Part shown: positions 55,186 through 64,000 of the stretch, piece by piece | Layout of the letters: the number at the start of each line of letters is the position of its first letter | How positions within the stretch are numbered: position 1 is the first letter of the stretch | Source of the DNA: Cotesia glomerata | Lineage: Eukaryota > Arthropoda > Insecta > Hymenoptera > Braconidae | Direction: 5' to 3' | Assembly: GCF_020080835.1 (NCBI RefSeq) | Contig: NC_058164.1 | Coordinates: forward strand, 15,826,471-15,890,470 | DNA length: 64,000 nt | Notes under the pieces: generated by a model | The model's database searches: none | What the model saw: the letters and a program-made list of their open reading frames with translations, nothing else | What the model was told of the DNA's origin: nothing | Translations under genes and position numbers: made by a program

Positions 55186-55884
55186 GACCCTGGAGACCAT
55201 CCCTGAAACTTCCCGTTATGCACAAAATGCTCGAAAAATTATCTATTTAAAAGTTATGAGCTCTTCGAGCGCAAAAAGACAACTTTTATTCTTTGAGCTC
55301 TTCAAGCTCTAAATTATAGTGATTGTTGAGAACATATTTCTTTGAAAATTTTTAATTACGGTATCTTCCGAACGAATCAATCGATTATGATTGGACTTGG
55401 AGCATTCGACGCTGTTTTTCAAGCATAAACAGATTATTTATTACCTACCAAACGATTCAATGTAAAATTTCGAAGTTATTTTGACAAAACCCTTTTTTTG
55501 AATTTTTGAAAATCGAATATCTCGAACTAATCAATCAATTTTGACGTTCTTGGCAGCGATCGACGTGATTTTTACAGTCTAATAATTGTATCATTTCATC
55601 AAAACGATCCAGAAAGAAATGTTGGAGTTATGTAAAAAAACACTTTTTTCCAAATTTTTCGTCAGCAATATCTTTCGAACCAATCAACCGATTTTGAAGT
55701 TTTTGGCAGCAATCAACGCAGTTTTTTTCCGTAGTTCCTCGAGATTTCTTAGAATCTACCGGTCCAAATCAGTCTAAATTGTATAAAAAATCTAAGTTTA
55801 GTCAAGATCTTTTGAATGGCGCCAACCGCGATCAAATCAGTCAAGTCGTTAAAAAGTTATAAGAGGTTTACTTACACACACACA
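55186..55884 (-). repeat. Family B fragment (B7), inverted relative to B6
   Basis: GGTTGACCCTGGAGACCATC, CTGAAACTTCCCGTTATGC, GAGCTCTTCGAGC palindrome and blocks up to AAAGTTATAAGAGGTTTACT-TACACACA. With B6 it forms an inverted pair. Confidence 0.85.
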
Positions 55885-57288
55885 CTCTGGCGAATCCGAT
55901 TTACCGGAAATTACCGTGATTGCACGGTGATTTCACCATGCACGTTCACTGTGATTTTCGGTGAAATCACCGTGGCTTACGGTAAAATCACCGCGATTAA
56001 CGGTAAAATCACGGTGATTTCACCAAAAATTACAGTGATTCCACTGTATTTCATTTAGAGCTCTGGCGTAAACCTTGATTTTTTTATCACCAAGTTTTCA
56101 GCGCTCGCATTCAAAATTTCTTTTTCTTATGCTTTTAAACTTGTTTTTTTTTAATTTGGCAAATTTTTTTGTCATTTTTTCTCGTGATACAAAATTATAC
56201 AACTATTTATAAACAATTTTGTGCACTTATAAATAACTTTTTTTCCTCGAGCAGTAGCAATGAATTTATCAAATGAAAAATTATTTTCCGAAAGCTATAA
56301 AAAGAAAACATTGTCGCGCTGCTTGTGTTTTTTTTTTTTTTTTTTTTTTTTTGTAAATATGCCACTAATACTTCTATAAGACAGTACAACAGATAATCAA
56401 TGGGATGCTTAATTTACAACAAATATTTTTTTTGAAATATTTTGGACAGTTTGAAGACGGAAGTTTTGTCATTATATATTATTTATATAAAACGCTTGAG
56501 AAAAAAAAAGCAATGAATGCTCGCTTTGCGCATGCGCCGCCAATTGTAGCGAGTTACTTGTCAAATGAATTAACTTTGATTGCTTTGTTTTTGTATTATG
56601 AACAAACAACAACAGAATTTTATATTTCGAATAGGAACTTTTGGTGATCTTCTTTACATTCATGCATATTTATTTTAATATTAAATAATTTTTCCTTTTG
56701 CAATTAATCTTCAAAATTGTAAAAAAATATGTATTTCAAATTAAAAAAAACTTCAAAACTCAAAAACTCAACTATACGCAAATTTTATAAGAGCAACTTT
56801 TGCCTTAAAATTGTTCGAAATAAAAAAAAACTATTTCTTTAATAAAAATATATTTTTTTTAACAATTGTTTAAATAAATGGCTATAAACAATTGATGGCC
56901 CATGATTTTGCAAGAATAATTGCAACGTTTAGTTTCAGCTAAACAAAATATACGGGATAAGACATGATGTTCACGAAACTCAAATTTATATGAATAGGTA
57001 ACGGCAAGGTGTTTCAGGGAAATACCGTATTATACCGTAAATTCACCGTAATCGTTTCATTTTACCGTGATTTGAGATCTCGAAGGATTACGGTGATTTT
57101 ACGGTATTTCACAAAAATTTCACCCTAAATTTCGGTAAATTCACCGTGAATTACCGTGAAAACACGGTGACTTTACCGTTTTTTACCGAGAAGTTCGGTA
57201 AATAACCGAATTACGGGTTTTCACCGCGAATTCACCGTGAATCACTTTAATTACGGTATTTTACCGTGATTCGGATCCGCCAGGGCGG
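55885..57288. mobile_element. C3: C-like element with CTCTGGCGAATCCG termini
   Basis: Left end CTCTGGCGAATCCGATTTAC, right end complement (ATTCGGATCCGCCAGGGC). The outer 180-280 bp on each side are dense in TCACCGTGA/TTACGGTAA motifs like C1 and C2. The interior (56,070-57,000) is AT-rich with a 22-bp poly(T) and no supported frame. Confidence 0.65.
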
Positions 57289-57297
57289 ATTTTTCAA

Positions 57298-59634
57298 TCG
57301 GAGTTTTCAAAGGCCGGCGTACTGGTGGTCACCAGACATAGCAGAAATTCGAAAAAAATGCCACTAGCTACATTGGCTAGTTACGAGAGCTGCGAAACGC
57401 TTACCTTATCAAGATCTACATTCGAGCGACTACAAGAAGGCCAAAAAGAACCTAAACCAGGCTATCAAAACAAGTAAAGCGAAATTATGGCAAGAGATAT
57501 GCAACGACCTTGATAAAGACATCTGGGGTAAAGCCTAATTGTCGTCAAACGACTTGGAAAGGCTTCACCAGAAACGCCGAAACCACCTGCTTTAATGAGC
57601 AGCATCGTAGCGGAGCTGTTTCCCAAACACCCACCACAGGCAAGAAAACATCATGTGAAAAACAGCGTAACACCTTTCACAACCAGGGAACTGCAGGACG
57701 CAGCGAATACTCTCAAGACAGGAAAAGCACCTGGCCCTGATGATATCCCGGCATCGGTGATCAAGATTGTAGCCCTGGAATACCCAGATATACTACTGAA
57801 CGCTTACAACGCATGCCTTACTAAACGTTTACAACGCAACCGGCACGTTTCCAACGGCTTGGAAGCGGCAGAGATTGGTTCTGTTGGACAAAAGTTAAAG
57901 TAGCCCTGTAACACCTTCGTCGTTCAGACCCCTCTGCATGCTCGACATTGCTGGGAAACTGCTCGAAAGCTCCTACAGGAAAGACTACGCAACGCCATTG
58001 ATCGTGCTGAAGACTTTGCCACAAACCAACATGGCTTTCGGAATGGAAGATCGACAGTCGGCGCGATCCAGAAAGTCGTAGGGACAGCGAGAGAAGCATG
58101 GTCTGATCGCTTCAAAGCCCGCAAGGTGTGTCTTGTCCTCACACTAGACATTAAAAATGCCTTCAACAGCGCGAATTGGGGTGACATCCTAGATGCCTTG
58201 GAGCACAAATTTGACGTGAAGCCAGAAAATCTGGCAATAGTTGATGACTATCTCAACAAAAAAATGCTGATAGCGAAACGATGGAAGCCCCACAAGAACA
58301 TGACATAACGGCTGGCGTGCCGCTAGGTTCAATCATGGGGCCCGACCTATGGAACGCGGACTATGACGAACTCCTGGAAATCCCGTTGCCAAAACAAATG
58401 CAACTCACGAGCTTCGCGGATGACGTCACAGCTACGATAGTAGTAGACAGAGCCGAGGAGAGCAGAGGCGAGACAACATTGACATCTACAAGGGCCCTGC
58501 GTTATTTAGGAGTATTTATCGACAAAAAGCTGTCTTTCCGAGAACACCTTGAAAACGCTTGCGCGAAAGCTGACAAGACAGTATCCAACCTGCCGAGAAT
58601 TATGACGAACATGGTGGGACCACGAACCAGAAAAAGAGGGGTGCTTCTAGAAGTAGTCCACTTGATACTACTCTACGGAGCGGAGATATAGGTAGATATT
58701 TAGATATTGACCGATTTTCGTCGATTCTTTTTTGTATCTGATAGCTATCCGGAAAGTATTCGAAAAATAGACAAACAGATCTAGGAAAGAGGGGAAGAGG
58801 AGAAGAAAAGAATTGAGATATAGTAGATATTCTTAAACAGAAGACCTACCGTCATAGCAGGTCTTAGCAGGAGCCGCGCCAATAGACTTACTAGCATTCG
58901 AGAGAGCGAAAATCTACGTCGCCAAAATAAATGGTAACAACTCTAAGGAGGCAAGAACAAAGATAAAGACGAAAACGTTACATGAGTGGCAGGAACGATG
59001 GACAACCGGGGAAACAGGCAGATGGACGGCGCAGCCTGATTCCGGACATAAACGTCTGGATTTCTCGGAAGCACGGAGAAACGGACTTCTTCTTGACCCA
59101 GTTATTGACGGGACAAGGGCAGTTCAGTGCCTATCTTTTCAAGATGGGTTTGCACAGCACACGAACGTGCAAATACTGCCCAGACAAAATTGACAACGCC
59201 GAGCTCACGTTCTTCGAGTGTGACCGGTGGGACGACAGAAGCAGCACCGAAGAAACAATTGGCACCACGTTCTCTCCTGAGAGCTTGTTACTCTGCATGA
59301 TCAAAAAAGAATAAAACTGGTCAGCTATCGCAGCCTACGCGCAGCTGCAGCGCCTTTTAAAAGAAAAAATCGCAGAAAGGGACTAGAAACCAGTAGAAAC
59401 CAGAAGTAGGCGTCGTAAGACGCACCTTGAACTGGATTGAAGTAATGCTAACGGGGTTCCAATCCAGTCTTCCCCGTAACATCTATGGGGAAAAGAGAGT
59501 GGAGGATGTTTAGTCGGTATTGTTGCTAAATAATATTGATTCCTGAGTCCGACATACCCAGGCAAATAACTAGTCCTGGCACCAATAACAAGTCCTGGCA
59601 TATGTAAATGTATTTTACCTCCTCTATAAAAAAA
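57298..59634 (+). mobile_element. NLTR-4: 5'-truncated, decayed R1-clade LINE
   Basis: Starts within the ORF2 linker (AAAGGCCGGCGTACTGGTGG), ends with the family 3' UTR (GAGTCCGACATACCCAGGCA, ACCTCCTCTATAAAAAAAAA) and abuts a (CA)n tract at 59,636. Confidence 0.9.
57300..59383 (+). pseudogene. NLTR-4 ORF2 remnant
   Basis: RT segments in several frames: KAPGPDDIPASVIK, TLDIKNAFNSANW, ITAGVPLGSIMGP (PQG changed to PLG) and LTSFADDVTAT. About 60 codons are missing between VVDRAEES and ETTLTSTRALRYLG, removing part of the thumb. A 130-150-bp insertion at about 58,700-58,815 is flanked by a direct repeat (GAGATATAG...TAGATATT). The C-terminal finger CKYCPDKIDNAELTFFEC has His to Leu. Numerous frameshifts; dead copy. 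Confidence 0.88.
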
Positions 59635-59737
59635 AACACACACACACACACATACACTAGGGTGATTCAAAAAAACTTTTTAATTTTTTTTTTTAACTCT
59701 TACCCTCTCAAATGTTTCTATTTGATATAAAAAAAAT

Positions 59738-60381
59738 TAGGACGACGGTTGACCCTAAAGGCCATCTGTGCAACTTCCCGCTCATTTTGTACTTAAGCGC
59801 TTAAAATTACGTTTTTGAGCTCTTCAAGCTCAAAATATAATTTTTGTGTCATTTTGAGCTCTTCGAGCTCAAAACTCTAATAGCAGTTTAATAAAACACA
59901 ACTTTTTGAATTTTCAAACTGCAATAACTTTTGAATGAATGAACCGATTTTCACGCGGTTGGCAGCATTCAACGCAGTTTTCAAAGCCTCATAAAGAATT
60001 TTTAAGTATGAATTAATCGAACGAGAAATTTTGGAGTGATTCCGAAAAAAAAACTTTTTTCGGTTTTCTTTCAACAACCATAACTCACCAACGAATCAAA
60101 CGATTTTAACCGGGCTGGCGGCGATCGACGTGGTTTTTTGATGTTAAGAGCTGATTAGTTTTTGAAATCGATCGGTAGAGCCGTTTAAAAGTTATTGAAA
60201 AAAAACTACATTTCAAAAAATTTTTTTTTGTAGTTTTTTTTAGATTTCTCAAAATCTACCAGTTTGAATCGGTCTAAAGTATATTCAAAATCTAAGTTTG
60301 GTCAAGCTCTTTTGAATGGCTCCAACCGTGAAGAAATCGGTCAAGCCGTTTAAAAGTTATAAGAGGGTCACATACATACAT

Positions 60382-60459
<78 letters not shown>

Positions 60460-60814
60460 CCCATGAGGGATTAGAGGAAAGAAGAAAAGGGGTTTAGGGT
60501 TTAGTGAGTAGGGGCGTTAGCGTCGAGTTTTAGTATGACGCTTCGTCGAGTCTTCACATATCCAGGCGAAACAGCTATGCCTGGAATCCGCAAAAAGGAT
60601 TCCCCCCTCTAAAAAAAAAAAAAAAAAAAAAATACACACACACACACACACACACATACAGATATACAGACATCATCGCGGAAACATTCGGGGAAGCTTC
60701 CTAGGACCTCAAAACGTCGGGATATGATGAGAACTCGATTTTCGAAAAACGGGGTAAAACCAATAACTTTCCAATTTTTGAAAATTTTCAATTTTCTTAG
60801 CGGGAAGTTAAAAA
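59738..60814 (-). mobile_element. B8: family B element inserted in D2
   Basis: Complete in order from GACGGTTGACCCTAAAGGCC to TAGCGGGAAGTTAAAAA, in minus orientation, with (CATA)n(CA)n at 60,370-60,456. It is split in the microsatellite by a LINE tail (60,457-60,633). D sequence on the two sides joins directly when B8 is removed. Confidence 0.85.
60457..60633 (+). mobile_element. LINE 3' tail fragment in the B8 microsatellite
   Basis: About 150 bp of a LINE-type 3' UTR (TCCAGGCGAAACAGCTATGC, GGATTCCCCCCTCT) ending in poly(A) (60,611-60,633), with (CA)n on both sides. The layout parallels the NLTR-1 and NLTR-4 3' ends (CCAGG...CCTGG...CCTCTATAAAA), so it is probably a short member of the same clade. 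Confidence 0.75.
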
Positions 60815-62547
60815 TCCTCACCAAACACGAGCCCTATAGCTCAACTCTAAGGGGTCGCTTTTTTTGTTTTAGTTTCCCATTTAATTAACATGGGAAAAAT
60901 TCTTTTTTGTTTTAAATTGAATTTACACATAATTTACGCAATTTTTTGCAAAAAACGATTTTATATTCTTAAAGTAGAGTCTTTGAGCTTTACAAAACTC
61001 TGAGACAAAGTATGATTATCTCTACAAAAAGACAAGTTACAGCCATTTAAAAATGACTAAATTTCGAAATTTAAAGAAATAGTTGGCAATTGGATCATTC
61101 CATGTCAGATCGACGAATAGTTGGAATCGATCTCTTTCAATTTGGACAAATTTTTATCAGAAGTTTTCGATTATCATAAAACGAAGTTCTGCCAAAAGAA
61201 AAACAATAAAAAAATTTTTTTCAAAATTTTGCAATTTTTTCAGTTTTTCAATTTTATTTTTGTAATATCTCGAACGCTATTGTAGATATAGGAATTGCCT
61301 TTTGTTTGTTCAAAAAGGGACACTTAGGGTTATTGAAAAAAAAATATCTTGGTAAAAAATTTTAAAAAATGCCAAATTTGTCAAATTTTGAATTTATGAA
61401 AATCGTTAAAAATTACGATCGAAGTTAAAATTTTAGCTCAATTTTTCTTTTTTAATACATAGTAATCATCTTAAAAAATTCTGAAATATAGAAAGGTGTT
61501 TTTTTTTTCAAAAATGTCAATTTTTGAATTTAAAAAAAAAATTTTTTTACGTTTTTTGCAACTTTTAAATAAGGTAAAGTTATGCAGATACATAGTATTG
61601 CAATTTTGAGGATTAAAACTTGAATTCATGACGTGGAAATATTGAACAATAAATTAATTTCAACTTTTTTTTATTTTTTTGACATGATCTCAGTCATCCT
61701 TAACGCATAAAAAATAAAAAAAAAAAATTTTATTTATTATTCAACATTTCCACGTGATGCATTTAAGTTTTAATCCTCAAATTTACAATATTATGTATCT
61801 GCATAACTTTACCTTATTTAAAAGTTGCAAAAAAAGAGAAAAAATCTTTTTTTGAAATTAAAAAATTGATATTTTTGACAAATAAAAACACCCTTCTAAA
61901 AATTTTAGAATTTTTTAGGGGATTACTATGTATCATACGAAAAAAATTGAGCTAAAATTTTAACTTCGATCGTCATTTTTAACAAATTTCAAAAATTCAA
62001 AATTTGACAAATTTGGCATTTTTGAAAATTTTTTTCCAAAATATTTTTTTTTCAATAATCCTAAGTGTGCCCATTTTAAACAAAAAAAAGGTCATTCCTA
62101 TATCTGCAATAGCGTTCAAGATATTACAAAAATAAAATTGAAAAATTGAAAAAATTGCAAAATTTTGAATTTGCATATCTTTTGAAAAAAAATTTTTTAT
62201 TGTTTTTCCTTTGGCAGAACTTCGTTTTATGATAAACGAAAACTTCTGATAAAAATTTTTCCAAATTGAAAGAGATCGATTCCAACTATTCGTCGATCTG
62301 AAATGGAATGACCCAATTGTCAACTTTTTTTTTAAATTTCGAAATTTAGTCATTTTTAAATGGCTGTAACTAGTCTTTTTGTAGAGATAATCGTACTTTG
62401 TCTTAGAGTTTTGTGAAGCTCAAAGACTCTACTTTAAGAATATAAAATCGTTTTTTGTAAAAAATTGCGTAAATTATTTGTAAATTCAATTTAAAACAAA
62501 AAAGAATTTTTCCCATGTTAATTAAATGGGAAACTAAAATAAAAAAA

Positions 62548-63230
62548 TTAGTAAAACGGTTCACCCTAAAGGCCATCCCTGCAACTTCCCGCTAATTCCA
62601 TTCCTGGGCGCTTAAAATTGTACTTACGACGTTTTTGAGATTTTTGAGCTCAAAATATAATTTATGTGATATTTTGAGCTCGCTAAGCTCAGAGAGATAG
62701 TATTTCTATGCATTTGAGCTCTTTGAGAAGTTTCATAGAACACTACTTTTGGAATTTTCAAACCGCAATAACTTTTGAATGGATCAACTGATTTTCACGC
62801 AGTTGGCGGCAGTCAACGCAGTTTTATTAGCCTCATAAAAAATTTTAAAGCTTTAATTGATCGAATCAAAAATTTCGGAGTAATTCCGAAAAAACACTTT
62901 TTTCGGGTTTCTTTCGTTCACGAAATCTCTCGAACGAATTAATCGATTTCGACCAGCTTGGTGGCAATCGACGTGGTTTTTTATTATCTAGAGCTGATTA
63001 GTTTTTGGAATCGATCGGTAGAGCCGTTTAAAAGTTATCCAAAAAAAAACACATTTAAAAAAATTTTTTTTCTTAGTTTTTTGAAGATTTCTCAAAATCT
63101 ACTGATCCGAATCGGTCTAAATTATACTCGAAATCTAAGTTTGGCCAAGCCCTTTCAGATCGCACAAACCGCGATAAAATCGGATGAGCCGTTCAAAAGT
63201 TATAAGCGGTTGACATACTTTCACACACCC
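62548..63230 (-). repeat. Family B fragment (B9) inserted in D2
   Basis: ACGGTTCACCCTAAAGGCCA, three GAGCTC-type motifs and blocks to GCGGTTGACATACTTTCACA. The left end beyond the microsatellite is missing. Confidence 0.85.
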
Positions 63231-63239
63231 CTGATTAAA

Positions 63240-64000
63240 AATATTGATTGAAAAGTATTAGGAATCAATCACCCCATGTAAACTGTAGTGTTTCAAAAAA
63301 ACAAACTATTTTTTTTTTTTCGAAGAACTTTGAAAATTCTTCAGAGTATCCCTAATCGAAGACATTGTGAAAATCTCAGCCCTTAATATTAATGTATAGA
63401 GGTGGCTGTAATTAATTTTTTATTTCCATTTAAATAACATAGAAAAAAATTTTTTTTTACTTTTGAATTTTGCTAGTCAACAACGAAGCATTTTATAGCT
63501 ATGATCGATACATATTCTTGTAGGAAATTTAACGATCTACAAAAATTGTCTGAATGAATATATGCGTACGGAGAACCATTTCGGAGTTATCAGGCCTTAA
63601 ACATCGAACTGTTTAAAAAAATAATATTTATTTATAAATACGAAAAATCGACTTAAATCACTTAAATAAACAATATTATATATCAAAAAATTAAAATGAT
63701 AAATTTCTAAGAGGTTTTTGATGAAAAGTTTTTATTAATTATTGATTACTGACTAATTTCACTGAACAGCGCTAAAAAAATACAGATGTATTACGAATTT
63801 ATGGTCAATATCCCTTCAATAGTACAATTTACATAAAGTTTTTTTTAGAACAGCTCGGAAAGTCTTCTCTATGTTTTTTTACCGTTTGTAGCAAACCTTG
63901 AAATTGTTCTTCACTGTTAGTTAAATGCTGATTATATTTAGTAATTAATGCGACATTCCCCTCAGCAACGTCATTCACTACTTTTAATATACTAAAAAAT
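63240..64000 (-). mobile_element. Start of a second H-type transposon (H2), cut by window end
   Basis: CCCTTAATATTAATGTATAG and CATTTAAATAACATAGAAAA (about 63,388-63,450) parallel the H terminal repeat (TCTTAATATTAATATTTAGA, CATTTAAATAACATGG). A transposase C-terminus follows on the minus strand. The outer terminus was not clearly identified. Confidence 0.7.
63829..64000 (-). CDS. H2 transposase C-terminus (partial)
   Basis: 57 codons ending at TAA 63,829: SILKVVNDVAEGNVALITKY and SEEQFQGLLQTVKKHREDFP-SCSKKNFM. This aligns with the end of the H transposase (KLKVVNDIAERGVALVEEYN ... EEQFQFLLQVEKEHRKIYPD). The frame is open to the window edge. The two copies differ at many residues, so H2 is a distinct lineage, not a recent duplicate. 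Whether the whole gene is intact cannot be seen here. Confidence 0.85.
   Translation of the reverse strand, partial: FFSILKVVNDVAEGNVALITKYNQHLTNSEEQFQGLLQTVKKHREDFPSCSKKNFM

Larger units (their letters stand above)
59658..62547. mobile_element. D2: palindromic foldback element, twice invaded by B
   Basis: TAGGGTGATTCAAAAAAACT (59,658-59,737) is the D terminus. D continues at about 60,815 (AAATCCTCACCAAACAC, adjacent in D1) and runs through a centre near 61,690 to 62,547, where another B begins. The arms around the centre mirror each other over roughly 0.85 kb (for example TTCCACGTGATGCATTTAAG against its complement near 61,635). Only non-coding arm frames occur. Confidence 0.85.

Overview
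This is transposon-dense, AT-rich eukaryotic DNA, almost certainly from an arthropod and most likely an insect. The evidence is R1/Jockey-type LINEs, a Ty1/copia element, a Penelope-like element with a GIY-YIG domain, a Helitron/Helentron fragment, mariner-like and foldback MITEs, GT-AG introns and AT microsatellites. A hymenopteran is plausible from the LINE and repeat styles but cannot be settled from sequence alone. I see no clear single-copy host gene; nearly all coding sequence belongs to mobile elements.

Layout. 1-2.3 kb: LINE ORF1 relic, degenerate 138-bp repeats and a 60-bp minisatellite. 2.4-5.3 kb: broken R1-clade LINE (NLTR-1). 5.9-9.6 kb: AT satellite split by a 1.8-kb palindrome (family D), a mariner-like MITE and a tRNA-like-bearing element (family C). 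9.6-14.1 kb: Penelope 3' end, a LINE ORF1 relic and a degenerate R1-clade LINE. 14.1-19.7 kb: family B repeat split by another R1-clade element that starts with a 28S rRNA fragment. 20.2-21.6 kb: Gypsy integrase relic. 21.9-28.7 kb: a full B repeat, tandem repeats, and a nearly intact R1-clade LINE (NLTR-2, minus strand) inserted in a B repeat with a 14-bp target duplication. 28.8-31.8 kb: family E element split by a 2.0-kb family A element carrying a two-exon gene for a small predicted OB-fold (RPA-like) protein. 32-36.3 kb: near-intact copia element. 38.8-43.9 kb: DNA transposon H with about 0.6-kb terminal inverted repeats and a multi-exon transposase. 43.9-45.9 kb: Helentron-like fragment. 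46.3-48.2 kb: second C element with a tRNA-like sequence. 48.4-53.4 kb: E foldback, A fragment, LTR-like sequence. 53.5-55.9 kb: 3'-truncated LINE between GT microsatellites and an inverted B pair. 55.9-57.3 kb: C-like element. 57.3-59.6 kb: degraded LINE (NLTR-4). 59.7-63.2 kb: D palindrome invaded twice by B. 63.3-64 kb: start of a second H-type transposon.

How the parts relate. B repeats carry (TATG)n(GT)n tracts and A repeats carry (TA)n tracts. One R1-clade LINE family is found again and again at or beside the B microsatellites, which suggests microsatellite-targeted insertion. D and H share TTAGGGTG termini, so D palindromes look like non-autonomous relatives of H. The strongest candidates for something undescribed are the OB-fold gene carried by element A (an unoccupied paralogous site exists at about 49.28 kb), the 28S-tagged R1-clade insertion, and transposon H.
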